Shown: positions 53,498 through 62,216 of the stretch, in pieces
Layout of the letters: the number at the start of each line of letters is the position of its first letter
Numbering within the stretch: position 1 is the first letter of the stretch
Source of the DNA: Bacillota bacterium
Lineage (GTDB): Bacteria > Bacillota > Clostridia > Lachnospirales > Lachnospiraceae
Length of the DNA: 64,000 bases
Direction of reading: 5' to 3'
Assembly: GCA_023409835.1 (NCBI GenBank)
Contig: JAEYQV010000114.1
Location: forward strand, 22,496-86,495
Notes under the pieces: model-generated
Database searches by the model: none
Told to the model about the DNA's origin: nothing
Seen by the model: only the letters and a program-made list of their open reading frames with translations
Translations under genes and position numbers: made by a program

Positions 53498-54334
53498 CTA
53501 TATTTCTGCTGATAACTCTTCTAGAATTTTTACAGTACCGTTTAACTCTGTTATGGAAGCAGTAATCTCTTCTAATGCAGCAATTTGATCAAGAAATAGA
53601 CCATTGGATTCTTTCATTTCTTTTGAAATATGATTGATTGACATTACCATCTGAGATAATGTATCGTCTATCTTTTTGATAGAGCTCGTAGTGTTTGAAG
53701 ACATATTTCTAATCTCTTGTGCTACCACTTGAAAGCCTCTTCCTGCATCTCCGGCCCTAGCGGCTTCAATGGCTGCATTGAGTCCTAATAAATTAGATCG
53801 TGATGCAATACTCTGAATAAATGACAATACATCTTTTGTTCCGTGTGAATATTCCGCTGTTTTTTCAGAGACATTCAATATGTCATTATTTACTTGTGCT
53901 AGATTTTGCACATCCTCCAGCAACTCATTAATAGCATTCATTATTTCTTCATATGCCGCAGCAAGGTTCCTTGAAATACTGAATAGCTTCTTACTTCGCT
54001 GTAGATTTCTTGCCACTAATACAGCTCCCACGATCTCCATCTTATCGTTTTTTAGCGGAACAGCATAAGATTTAAAAGGAACTCCATATACCTCTTTTGG
54101 AACTTCATTTATGCATATTTGACCGTTATGTATGGCATTATAGGCGGCACCACCTTCAGGAATGATATCTCCGGGACCACCTTTAATTCTCAAGCTATCA
54201 CTTACCTGGTTTATCAGAAATCTCTCTGTATCAGTTAGTGCAACAGACACGTCATCGTCAAAAAAATATGGAAGATACGGTAACACCTTTTCAAATGCCT
54301 CCAATATATCTTCCTTTACATCATCCTTCTCCAC
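53498..54334 (-). CDS. Soluble PAS-like sensor with MCP signalling tip
   Basis: 278 residues with no transmembrane segment. The N-terminal ~130 residues (INEVPKEVYGVPFKSYAVPL, MEIVGAVLVARNLQRSKK) look like a PAS/GAF-like sensor of the kind in short cytosolic receptors. The C-terminus holds a truncated methyl-accepting domain with tip AIEAARAGDAGRGFQVVAQE (~186-205). It is convergent with the transmembrane chemoreceptor. Probably a cytosolic chemoreceptor-like signal protein; ligand unknown. The 54335-54846 gap upstream is AT-rich, with only the terminator of the next genes recognised. Confidence 0.88.
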   Translation of the reverse strand: MEKDDVKEDILEAFEKVLPYLPYFFDDDVSVALTDTERFLINQVSDSLRIKGGPGDIIPEGGAAYNAIHNGQICINEVPKEVYGVPFKSYAVPLKNDKMEIVGAVLVARNLQRSKKLFSISRNLAAAYEEIMNAINELLEDVQNLAQVNNDILNVSEKTAEYSHGTKDVLSFIQSIASRSNLLGLNAAIEAARAGDAGRGFQVVAQEIRNMSSNTTSSIKKIDDTLSQMVMSINHISKEMKESNGLFLDQIAALEEITASITELNGTVKILEELSAEI

Positions 54335-54761
54335 ATCGTTTCCTCGCTTTCCTTTTATCCAAACTTCATATCTTACTAAGCTATGACATCTAAACTTACA
54401 TTTTCCATAAGTATCAAAGTAAATAGATCTATGTACTTCTACTGTAATTAATGCATCACTAAAGAATTGAAAATACTAGATATTGAGGATCTTGATGTTA
54501 CTTTATTTAATTGAGATTATGATATAATTATACAATAAATATTAATTTTTTACAATACATCTTGGATAATTATAGTAATAATAGATTCTTAGGTTGATAA
54601 TTCATAGGATGGAAGGACTGCTCCATCACCTTCCTATTTATATGAACATTTTTTACGCAGAATCTGACAATATCTTAATCGTTGAATGGGGAACGTTGTC
54701 TATTTTGGGTGCCAACATATTTTAAAAGTGACGTACTCATGGGTGTTCAAAGCTCCAGAAA

Positions 54762-54800
54762 TGAAAAACTGTCAGAAGCTTCTTAAATTGAACTTCTGAC
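54762..54800 (-). terminator. Terminator after the 73-residue gene
   Basis: On the minus strand GTCAGAAG and CTTCTGAC pair and are followed by AGTTTTTC; about 50 nt after the stop at 54847. Confidence 0.65.
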
Positions 54801-54846
54801 GATTTAGGCTAAACGTGAGACGGGATACGAGCCATAATTATTAAGC

Positions 54847-55068
54847 TTATTTTACAATTAATAACTCTAGTGCTCTTTTGTATAGTGGATCAAATTCACA
54901 GCCACAACTACCACATTCCTTGTCGGCTTGTTCAACTGCTTTTATTAATTCAGCAGCTGTATTTGACGACTTGTCGTCTGCCAACCATTTCTTTGATGGC
55001 AGGTCAATCAAGTCCCACCCAGATTCTGATAATTTCTCAATGATTTTAGTTAATTCTACATCTGCCAT
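54847..55068 (-). CDS. Hypothetical 73-residue protein
   Basis: Not recognised. An acidic, helical protein with a central CGSCGCEFDPLYKRALELL segment; the CxxCxC may bind a metal. The start ATG 55068 follows GGAG 13 nt after the DUF1905 gene stop, so the two are probably cotranscribed. Function unknown. Confidence 0.7.
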   Translation of the reverse strand: MADVELTKIIEKLSESGWDLIDLPSKKWLADDKSSNTAAELIKAVEQADKECGSCGCEFDPLYKRALELLIVK

Positions 55069-55081
55069 TTACATTTCTCCA

Positions 55082-55546
55082 TTATATATGTTTATTGTTT
55101 TGCTCATTCAATCGCTTAATCAAAGTGTTTATCCTGTTTATTTTTGTTTCTTCTTTTTTTGCAAGTTCAATGTGATTTACTTGCTCGCGCTTTTCATAAT
55201 CAGGACGTTCAAGAAATATGCTCAGAACGCCTGCACTTTGTAAATAAGCTTCTATATACGCGGGTATTATAAACTCACGCTTTCTATTATCTTTTTCAAG
55301 TGTCACATAAACACTTTCTCCAAGCTTTTTACCAACCGCTCGTTTGATAAATTCATTATAAACTAAATAATGCCCATTTTTCGATGGTAGAAGCATATGC
55401 TCAAATTCATGTCCGTCTACTGTGATTAAAACAGGAATATTTCCTTTTGAACCGAAATGCTCGGTAGCTGAATATGGAAAGTAAAAAACGCTCCATTTTA
55501 TTTTTCCCTCCAGCTGTCTTATTTCACTATTAAATTCAAATCGCAT
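55082..55546 (-). CDS. DUF1905/YdeI-like protein
   Basis: 154 residues. The N-terminal ~90 residues (FEFNSEIRQLEGKIKWSVFY, FGSKGNIPVLITVDGHEF) fit the DUF1905 beta-barrel, and the C-terminus (IPAYIEAYLQSAGVLSIFLE, then PDYEKREQVNHIELAKKEET) the YdeI/OmpD-associated helical part often fused to it. ATG 55546 is chosen because TAGGAGGTT lies just upstream; the longer frame starts without a signal. Members are poorly understood, sometimes linked to bacteriocin or stress protection. It precedes the 73-residue gene. Confidence 0.82.
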   Translation of the reverse strand: MRFEFNSEIRQLEGKIKWSVFYFPYSATEHFGSKGNIPVLITVDGHEFEHMLLPSKNGHYLVYNEFIKRAVGKKLGESVYVTLEKDNRKREFIIPAYIEAYLQSAGVLSIFLERPDYEKREQVNHIELAKKEETKINRINTLIKRLNEQNNKHI

Positions 55547-55712
55547 TTCAGAACCTCCTATGAACATTACTATGTTACTAATTGTGAAAAGCACGATTTC
55601 ACACAATAGCAACTGGACTTGCGTATTCATTGTTAATAACAATTATAGCATTTGCTTCTATTGATTACAACATATTCCAATAATGGTTACACATCTATGG
55701 GTATAGAAGTAG

Positions 55713-56858
55713 CTAATTTAGTAGCTTTCTGATATTGATATCTTTTACAAAGCCCATTACATTATATAATAGCAGTACATCTGTAATTCCGTTCTCATCA
55801 ACAAAATAATCTATATCTCCGGTATAATAACGTAAATCAATCATATAGGTCATCTCATAATGATTCAACGCAAAAGGAACAAAGGAATGAGCAAAAGAAT
55901 CTTTAATTACCAAAAGCTTTCTTGCATTCTTATTATTGGTTTGAACTTCAACCAATGCATTATTGCCACCCATATAAACCGAATATTTATCCTTTACTTC
56001 TAGTTTTTTCAAGTCATATAAGGTATTTGTCTTATCTTCCAGGTTATATGTTAACTGATAATTCATATCTTTCATAACTTCATATAAATAAATAATATCG
56101 GGTTTCACATTAGTATTAACCTTAGAATATATGGTTCCATAGAATTGATTAGAGGCTAAGATAATATTAAATTGATCCATAGGTAATGGATTAAACCCTG
56201 ATGCTTTAGCCCATTGGTCATATGCATAATATGCTCCTAAGGTTGTCCAATGATGATCTGTTCGATAGTATATATATTCATCCTTATGCTCTGTAAGGAT
56301 ATCACTGACATCAATAAAGGAATCCTTTAAAATGTCGGAAGACATATGATCCATATAAGCATTCTGATCATAGCCTAAGCCTACAGCAAAAGGTGGTAAT
56401 TTATCTGTCAAAACTTCAGAGGCTGTAGGTACTAGCATAACCTTAATCCGATCATTACCAAGCTTTGTACTATACTTTTTAACAAATTCCAATAAGTATT
56501 CGCTGTTCATATTCGCCAGTTCTTCCGAGACATCACCATAATTATGTTTTTCAATTAAATAGTCCTCCTTTGCAAAATAGACAGAATTAATCTCCGGCTT
56601 AAGTATTGCTCTCTCAAGAATAACCTTAATTTCAATCCACTTATCTCTTATTACGAACTGATCATTGATATATTCATCGATACCATTCATATATTTGCCA
56701 TTTATGAACTTTTCAATTGTAAACTTAGGTATCTCAGCCAAGTATCTATTTTCATTTTCAGAAAAAACCTTTGGAGGTATTGCAATATTCCATAGTATAA
56801 AGCCGGCCCATAGGAAGGAGAATATAATGAAAAAAATTTTATTATATGTATTTTTCAT
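55713..56858 (-). CDS. DHHW-family protein (AlgJ/AlgX-like)
   Basis: 381 residues. An N-terminal signal anchor (about 7-26) leads to an SGNH-like extracytoplasmic domain with the signature YRTDHHWTTLGAYYAY (~196-211) and LLVIKDSFAHSFVPF, which carries the Ser of the active site. Such proteins transfer acetyl groups to exported polysaccharides together with an MBOAT. It lies 12 nt after the MBOAT gene as last gene of the operon. Confidence 0.9.
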   Translation of the reverse strand: MKNTYNKIFFIIFSFLWAGFILWNIAIPPKVFSENENRYLAEIPKFTIEKFINGKYMNGIDEYINDQFVIRDKWIEIKVILERAILKPEINSVYFAKEDYLIEKHNYGDVSEELANMNSEYLLEFVKKYSTKLGNDRIKVMLVPTASEVLTDKLPPFAVGLGYDQNAYMDHMSSDILKDSFIDVSDILTEHKDEYIYYRTDHHWTTLGAYYAYDQWAKASGFNPLPMDQFNIILASNQFYGTIYSKVNTNVKPDIIYLYEVMKDMNYQLTYNLEDKTNTLYDLKKLEVKDKYSVYMGGNNALVEVQTNNKNARKLLVIKDSFAHSFVPFALNHYEMTYMIDLRYYTGDIDYFVDENGITDVLLLYNVMGFVKDINIRKLLN

Positions 56859-56870
56859 TCTTTCACCTCA

Positions 56871-58277
56871 TTAAAATCTAAAATACAAAAACGGGTTGTA
56901 AGTGCTATCGACCAGATAGGCAACGCTTCCAAAGAATACACCAACATAAGCGAAGGTGGCAAAGACAAATACATATCTTTTGGTTGAAATCTCTGCGAAG
57001 TTTAGCACCTTCTTAAAATGTGGAGTAGAAAAGTAAGCTGCCAAAATGAATATGATACCATATCCCAATAGATCATATAAGGCTTGATTATTATACAATG
57101 GCATATTATTAAGTCCGAACATTCCCTTTAGATAATGCACAACCGTAGAAAGATCCTCAAAGTAGAAGATTACCCAGCTAATCATAACAAGGAGAAGGGT
57201 ATATAAGTGTCTGAAAACGACGGGCATTTTTTCTAGCAGCTTTAGTAAAAAGTATTTCTCCGCAATTAGTATCAATGAATAATACAGTCCCCAGATAATA
57301 AAATTCCAGGAGGCGCCGTGCCAAAAACCTGTCAGTACCCATACAATAAGTAAGTTTCTCAGATGCTTAAGCGTTGAGCATCTATTTCCACCCAGCGGTA
57401 TATAAACATAATCACGAAACCATGATCCAAGTGTTATATGCCAACGGCGCCAGAACTCGGTTATACTTTTGGATATATAAGGATAATTGAAATTCTCGTC
57501 AAAGCTAAGTCCGAATATCCTTGCAAGGCCGATTGCCATATCAGAATAACCGGAAAAGTCAAAATAAATCTGAAATGAATAGGCTATTATTCCTATCCAA
57601 TATAAAAGTACAGACACTTCCCCGGCAGTTCCTTCTGATATTTGGCTCCATATAAGTCCTACATTGTTGGCTATCAAGACCTTTTTTCCTAAGCCTATAA
57701 TAAAGCGACGCATTCCAATAGAAAAACTGTTGTAAGTAAGCTTATGATCGTCTAAATCATTTTCCACTGTCACATATCTAACAATTGGTCCTGCGATAAT
57801 CTGAGGAAACAATGTGGTATAGGCTAGGTAATTGTAATATTTTTTTTCACAGCTTGTTGTGCCTCGATATACATCAATGGCATATGATATGGACTGAAAG
57901 GAATTAAAGGATACACCAATCGGCAGTAGGATTTGAGTAAAAGGAGATTCCAAGCCAAATAAACCAAATAAGTTGTTCATAAGGAAATTGGAGTACTTAA
58001 AAAATATAAGCACTCCTAAATTACTACATACTGATATTAACATATAAATACGTCGCTTATTTTTATTGTTACGATGCTTTTCCATAAGTTTTGCACATAC
58101 AAAATCTTCAACAGAAAGCAAAAACATAATAGGAATAAATCTGATCTCACCCCATGCATAAAACACAAAGCTGGCGATGATCATAACCAAATTCTTAAGT
58201 TTGTCTGGCACTAAAAAATATATAACTATCATTGCCGGTAAAAAATAGAACAAAAAAGTTAAGCTGCTAAATACCAT
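56871..58277 (-). CDS. MBOAT O-acyltransferase, AlgI/DltB-like
   Basis: 468-residue polytopic membrane protein of the AlgI group, which passes acyl groups across the membrane for polysaccharide O-acetylation. Diagnostic motifs are TEFWRRWHITLGSWFRDYVY, then IPLGGNR, and LTGFWHGASWNF with the catalytic His (~320). It is preceded by a DUF4358 lipoprotein gene and followed by a DHHW protein gene. The polysaccharide substrate is not evident from the window. Confidence 0.95.
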   Translation of the reverse strand: MVFSSLTFLFYFLPAMIVIYFLVPDKLKNLVMIIASFVFYAWGEIRFIPIMFLLSVEDFVCAKLMEKHRNNKNKRRIYMLISVCSNLGVLIFFKYSNFLMNNLFGLFGLESPFTQILLPIGVSFNSFQSISYAIDVYRGTTSCEKKYYNYLAYTTLFPQIIAGPIVRYVTVENDLDDHKLTYNSFSIGMRRFIIGLGKKVLIANNVGLIWSQISEGTAGEVSVLLYWIGIIAYSFQIYFDFSGYSDMAIGLARIFGLSFDENFNYPYISKSITEFWRRWHITLGSWFRDYVYIPLGGNRCSTLKHLRNLLIVWVLTGFWHGASWNFIIWGLYYSLILIAEKYFLLKLLEKMPVVFRHLYTLLLVMISWVIFYFEDLSTVVHYLKGMFGLNNMPLYNNQALYDLLGYGIIFILAAYFSTPHFKKVLNFAEISTKRYVFVFATFAYVGVFFGSVAYLVDSTYNPFLYFRF

Positions 58278-58290
58278 TTCAAGCCCTCAT

Positions 58291-58896
58291 TTATTTGAAG
58301 AGGTCATGAAAAGCATTGACTGCCTTTTCTACTTCATTTTCTGCGAATTGCTTCAATTCCTCTTCGGTAGAATCCATATTCTCATTAATAGAACCTAACA
58401 GAAGGAAACATACAAAGTCCTCGTTGCGAACTATCTTAGTTGCATTTATCTTGGGTATATTCATAGGATACTGTAAAGTATCTTTCATTTTATTTTCCCT
58501 GGCAGTATTCAAAGCGGCTTCTACATCATCTGTTCTTCCTTCTGCGGCTTTTACGATAACTACTCTGTCAGCATGAGTGCCTATCATAGGTTGTTCGGCT
58601 TTTACCGCTTCATACATATCAGGAGTAAGTCCAAATTCTGCTTCTAAGAATTCGGGTGTAATCTCTATATTAGGAAGGTAACTTTCCCCATAAGCAGATT
58701 TAATTGCATTTAGTATATCATCAACGGTGATATCCGCGCTATTAGTACTATCTTCATTCTCGGCTGGCTCGGATTTATCATTCTCTGTAGGATTAGTACT
58801 ACTATTTGCAGGGGGATTCGTATCCTCCTTAGAACATCCGGTTATAAATGCGAAAGTTAATGTCATAGTTAATATAAAAATAATTGATTTTTTCAT
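58291..58896 (-). CDS. DUF4358 lipoprotein
   Basis: 201 residues. A lipoprotein signal peptide ends in ITGCS (Cys ~21), followed by an Asn/Ser/Glu-rich linker and a DUF4358 domain (about 55-200; VDDILNAIKSAYGESYLPN). DUF4358 proteins are often encoded beside MBOAT and DHHW genes in Clostridia. It probably helps the surface acylation reaction. Spacing to the MBOAT gene is 13 nt. Confidence 0.87.
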   Translation of the reverse strand: MKKSIIFILTMTLTFAFITGCSKEDTNPPANSSTNPTENDKSEPAENEDSTNSADITVDDILNAIKSAYGESYLPNIEITPEFLEAEFGLTPDMYEAVKAEQPMIGTHADRVVIVKAAEGRTDDVEAALNTARENKMKDTLQYPMNIPKINATKIVRNEDFVCFLLLGSINENMDSTEEELKQFAENEVEKAVNAFHDLFK

Positions 58897-58919
58897 AATA
58901 TTAGTCCTTCTTTCTTTTG

Positions 58920-59498
58920 TTAATTTGAATTGTTCAAGATTTCTTCAGTTAATATTTCACCATAGGGGTTAATAAAGCTTTTGCTATCAGGCTCCCATAC
59001 AAAGATGTCCATAACCGGGGCCTCCTTAGAGTCAGCATCAATAAAGACAATAGCTGATTGATCAGCGGTTAAGCCAATTACATCATTGTCTAAATAGTTT
59101 AAAGCTTTTGACTCATTTCCAGAAGCTTTATAGCTCTTAGTTATGCTTAAAGCTATAACATTGTTTTTGGTGCTTGCTTTAATTGCTACTATATCGGTTG
59201 CTTGTTCCATTAGACCATCTGTATATCCCAACATTCTAAAACTCCTTGGTATAGGTTGGGTATCAATCTGATCATTCTTTTCTATATAATTGTTAATATA
59301 TAGAGCAGAAGATATCAGCAATAAAAAACCTGCAGCCATGCCAGCATATTTTACATACTTGGTAGAAGATAAATGTTGTTTTTGAGTTTGTTTATTGTAG
59401 TGCCCATTAAGTTTTAAATTATTATCAAGGGTAGAAAAGGACTCTATTTCCTCTACCTTTGCGTAGATACCGTCCAAGAACTCACGATCAGATTTCAT
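58920..59498 (-). CDS. Membrane partner of ECF sigma (anti-sigma-like)
   Basis: 192 residues: a cytoplasmic N-terminal ~47 residues, one transmembrane helix (VKYAGMAAGFLLLISSALYI, ~48-67) and an extracytoplasmic domain of ~120 residues. The topology and the 11-nt overlap with the upstream sigma gene indicate an anti-sigma factor, though no HxxxCxxC motif is present. It would regulate the surface O-acylation operon. Confidence 0.78.
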   Translation of the reverse strand: MKSDREFLDGIYAKVEEIESFSTLDNNLKLNGHYNKQTQKQHLSSTKYVKYAGMAAGFLLLISSALYINNYIEKNDQIDTQPIPRSFRMLGYTDGLMEQATDIVAIKASTKNNVIALSITKSYKASGNESKALNYLDNDVIGLTADQSAIVFIDADSKEAPVMDIFVWEPDSKSFINPYGEILTEEILNNSN

Positions 59499-60036
59499 GG
59501 GAAAAACCCCCTCTCTCCATAATCTGTTTTAAACGTTTTTTAGCTCTGTGTGACAGCACTTTTGTTGCTGATGTTGATTTGTTCATAATTTTTGCTGTTT
59601 CGGTCAAGGATAATCCGTTTAAATCAATCAATATAATTACTTGACGGTATTCCGGCTTAAGCTCATTTATATATTCTCTCAAAATGGCTAAATCTTCTCT
59701 TTTAAAAATAATATCCTCCAGAGAATTGGTATCCCATAGGTCTACCTCATCCAAGGGAACAGATTGAATTTTGGATTCCTTCCTGATAAAATCAATCGCG
59801 CGTCTTTTACCCAGCATAAATACAAATGTTTTAAAATTATAGTCTGTAGAGTATCGCCCGGGATTTATATATATATAAGCAAAAACTTCCTGTGCAATAT
59901 CTTCAGCTATTTGATAACTTTTGACATATTGCATTATAAAATAAACCAAACTATGACGATGTCGTATTACAAGCTCTTCAAAGGATGCTATATCACCCTC
60001 AGAAAAGGAAGAATACAGTGATTTGTCAGAAATCAT
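59488..60036 (-). CDS. ECF sigma factor (acylation operon)
   Basis: 182 residues. Region 2 (HRHSLVYFIMQYVKSYQIAE, DIAQEVFAYIYIN) and region 4 (LKPEYRQVIILIDLNGLSLT, ETAKIMNKSTSATKVLSHRA) are typical. ATG 60036 has GAGGTG upstream. It is the first gene of an operon with its membrane partner, DUF4358, MBOAT and DHHW genes, and probably autoregulates from a promoter at 60078-60104. Confidence 0.9.
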   Translation of the reverse strand: MISDKSLYSSFSEGDIASFEELVIRHRHSLVYFIMQYVKSYQIAEDIAQEVFAYIYINPGRYSTDYNFKTFVFMLGKRRAIDFIRKESKIQSVPLDEVDLWDTNSLEDIIFKREDLAILREYINELKPEYRQVIILIDLNGLSLTETAKIMNKSTSATKVLSHRAKKRLKQIMERGGFSHEI

Positions 60037-60077
60037 TGAAGTGCACCTCGTTTGACTTTCTTTTGTTTGATACTAAT

Positions 60078-60104
60078 TATTCGTCAAAAATATTAATAGG
60101 TTAC
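60078..60104 (-). promoter_or_regulatory. Candidate ECF autoregulatory promoter
   Basis: On the minus strand GTAACC (60104-60099), an AAC-type -35, and CGAATA (60083-60078) are 15 bp apart, about 40 nt before the sigma ATG. The spacing is a little short, so this is a guess. Confidence 0.3.
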
Positions 60105-60186
60105 ATATAAAGATAAATTTAATAATTGCGTTCACTAATAATCGGTCTATATGAGATTGAACTCTTTCCGGCAATGTCATAAAAAA

Positions 60187-60215
60187 AGAGGTAACAGCTT
60201 TACTGATACCTCTAT
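60187..60215 (-). terminator. Terminator of the VOC gene
   Basis: On the minus strand AGAGGTATCAG pairs with CTGTTACCTCT and is followed by seven T. Confidence 0.75.
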
Positions 60216-60253
60216 CATTTTTGCAAATTCATCTTACACTCATCTGGTAAACT

Positions 60254-60622
60254 TTATTGTTCCGATGTACTTAAGCAAAATGGATGACCTTCAGGGTCAA
60301 ACATCACTGTTGAATCCTCATAAAACTGTATTTCGGATTTTTTTGCACCACATTGTAAAGCATGGCAAACCGCTTCTTCTAAGTTATTTACTTTAAAATC
60401 AATATGTGCCATTTGCTGTTGTTCTCCGACTTTCCAGGGCCATACCGGTGGAATATACTCATCTACCTCTTGAAAAGCCAGTATCCAACCTTGTGGAGAG
60501 CGCAATCCGGCCCATCCTCCACCAGATAGGATTTTTTCCCAACCAAGAAGATTGACATAAAAATTCGCTAATTCATCTGCATTGTTACAGTCATATGCAA
60601 ATCCGGATATTGATTCAATCAT
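60254..60622 (-). CDS. VOC-family (glyoxalase-like) protein
   Basis: 122 residues, a vicinal-oxygen-chelate fold: AYDCNNADELANFYVNLLGW, WAGLRSPQGWILAFQEVDEY, and the C-terminal TVMFDPEGHPFCLS. Such proteins act as dioxygenases, glyoxalases or drug-binding proteins; the metal ligands here (His, Glu) are not all certain. ATG 60622. It stands alone. The 60623-61209 stretch upstream has no gene, only a copy of the structured repeat described below. Confidence 0.85.
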   Translation of the reverse strand: MIESISGFAYDCNNADELANFYVNLLGWEKILSGGGWAGLRSPQGWILAFQEVDEYIPPVWPWKVGEQQQMAHIDFKVNNLEEAVCHALQCGAKKSEIQFYEDSTVMFDPEGHPFCLSTSEQ

Positions 60623-61037
60623 GATAAAATCACTTCTCTCTCAAATTATTTCCTTAATTATACTTTGGCAAAGTTGGATAGTCAATCATAGTTGAGAAAG
60701 TGTAGTATCTACACTAATAAAAAAGTGTACATGATTGATGTCAAGTCTGCCCATGATATCCGGAGGGTTTTACATCAGTCTTGTATCTCGTTAATTAGCG
60801 CAACCCATATAGGATATAGTACAGAGTAAATAAGTATTATTATATACGAATTTGTAATTCCCATTTCTGTTCATCAGAATGAAATAAATTGGTTAATAGT
60901 TCAACTTGAACCACGCCTTTTGGAGTAAGATTGTGTTTCATAATATACTTCTTAATTTCTTCTTGACATGCGATAGCGTTTTATTTGTCATAGCAAACAC
61001 AGATATAGCAGCCTTTTGCAATAAGCTTGCAACTTTA

Positions 61038-61190
61038 CCCGCGCCTCCTCGCAGCGCCATTTTTGCCGCACGAATGTCTTTGAAAAAGCAAAGACATTAC
61101 GTTTCGCAAAAAAGCCGCGGGAAGAATAAGAATGTCGGCGTGAGGGCCTCCATTCTCATTCTTCCTAGTGCTCGGTCTGTGAGAGTTGGA
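61038..61190 (-). repeat. Structured repeat, copy 1
   Basis: Homologous to 61272-61390. It shares CCCGCGCCTCCTCGCA, GTCTTTG, TTCGCAAA, GTCGGCGTGAGG-like and GCCTCCATTCT blocks. Its hairpin GAAGAATAAGAATG (61121-61134) / CATTCTCATTCTTC (61151-61164) keeps pairing except one position. The tRNA 3' end is incomplete here. Confidence 0.6.
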
Positions 61191-61209
61191 ATATCCAATC
61201 TTCATACGG

Positions 61210-61256
61210 TCATAGAAAAAGAGGTATCAGGTTCACTGATACCTCTTTTTCTATGA
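61210..61256 (-). terminator. Terminator after the tRNA-like element
   Basis: A perfect 21-bp stem (TCATAGAAAAAGAGGTATCA... with its complement) around a 5-nt loop; the 5' arm read on the minus strand follows GTCTCGCGCT, the tRNA 3' end copy. Confidence 0.8.
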
Positions 61257-61257
61257 C

Positions 61258-61390
61258 AGCGCGAGACGGGATTCGAACCCGCGCCTCCTCGCAACGTCTT
61301 TGCTCCGTAAAGTACACTTCGCAAAGCCGTCTGAAGAACAAGAATCTCGGCGTGAGAGCCTCCATTCTTGTTCTTCCTAAGTCTCAGTCT
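61258..61390 (-). repeat. Structured repeat, copy 2, ending in a tRNA-Gly 3' half
   Basis: The minus-strand 3' end (61258-61282) repeats the T arm and acceptor end of the adjacent tRNA-Gly (GCGGGTTCGAATCCCGTCTC, then GCGC). Upstream of it are a GACG/CGTC-type stem region and a perfect 13-bp hairpin GAAGAACAAGAAT (61333-61345) / ATTCTTGTTCTTC (61364-61376). No 5' tRNA half is present. Confidence 0.65.
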
Positions 61391-61425
61391 GTATGAGTTC
61401 GAATCTGGTCCAGTATTTGAATATT

Positions 61426-61456
61426 AAAAAGGTCCATCCTATCGGATGAACCTCTT
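61426..61456 (-). terminator. tRNA-Gly terminator
   Basis: On the minus strand AGAGGTTCATCC pairs with GGATGGACCT around GATA, followed by TTTTT. Confidence 0.75.
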
Positions 61457-61464
61457 TAATATTA

Positions 61465-61536
61465 AGCGCGAGACGGGATTCGAACCCGCGACCCTCGCCT
61501 TGGCAAGGCGATACTCCACCACTGAGCCACTCGCGC
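61465..61536 (-). tRNA. tRNA-Gly (GCC)
   Basis: On the minus strand: acceptor GCGCGAG/CTCGCGC, D arm GCTCAGTGGTGGAGT, anticodon stem TCGCC/GGCGA with loop TTGCCAA (anticodon GCC), T arm GCGGGTTCGAATCCCG(T). Discriminator T; CCA not encoded. The 61537-61760 stretch upstream shows only AT-rich sequence. Confidence 0.93.
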
Positions 61537-61760
61537 ATTTTTTGTTTCGTACCGAACTGGCGGGTACAAAAGATATAATAGCGTATGAGAGGTGTCTTTG
61601 TCAAGAACAAATTTAAGATCTTCTTAACTTATAATATCTATTTTGAAATAATACAAAATCGGGCAGCATATGCCTTATTTTGGGCATTTCGTTTGTAAGC
61701 TATTACAGTATGAAATAAATGTTAATATAATAATTAGGCGTAAGCTTACAGATAAAATTG

Positions 61761-62189
61761 TTACGTTGAAGCCGAGATATGTTCCCTGCAGAACTGCAAT
61801 AAGGTTGATCTAATTGGAGGGCTTAATTCTTCCGGCAACCGATCCATATCAAACCATTCCAGGCCAATTACCTCTGTTTCCTGCCGGCGCAGCTCACCCT
61901 CGAATTCATTACAGATATATACGATATCAATGATATATGCTTCGTTCCCATCCGGATAGACATGATAATGCTCCGGACCTGAATATACACCGTACAAGGC
62001 TATGCTTTTTGCCGTTAGTCCGGTCTCCTCAAATAATTCCCTTCTTGCGGTATCTTCAACCTTCTCGCCCATTTCAACGGCACCGCCATGATACCCCCAA
62101 CAATGATTATCGACTCTTTGCTGTAGTAAAACCTGATTATTCTTATACAGAATAACACTGGCGCCACAGAGCTGAAATTTCCTGGCCAT
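61761..62189 (-). CDS. Nudix hydrolase
   Basis: 142 residues. The Nudix box is complete: GAVEMGEKVEDTARRELFEE followed by TGL, giving GX5EX7REUXEEXGU. ATG 62189 has GGAGG 8 nt upstream; the TTG 15 nt further upstream lies inside that signal. It hydrolyses some nucleoside-diphosphate derivative, substrate unknown. It starts 27 nt after the VOC gene stop, so both are likely one operon. Confidence 0.92.
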   Translation of the reverse strand: MARKFQLCGASVILYKNNQVLLQQRVDNHCWGYHGGAVEMGEKVEDTARRELFEETGLTAKSIALYGVYSGPEHYHVYPDGNEAYIIDIVYICNEFEGELRRQETEVIGLEWFDMDRLPEELSPPIRSTLLQFCREHISAST

Positions 62190-62216
62190 TTGATGATCCT
62201 CCAATTTAATGTACAG

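Noticed and set aside
60906..61256. 116-residue plus-strand reading frame
   Set aside because: It runs through the structured repeat and terminator; no domain or ribosome binding site.
61258..61390. Second complete tRNA gene
   Set aside because: Only the T arm and 3' acceptor end are present; no D arm, anticodon arm or 5' acceptor strand can be found.
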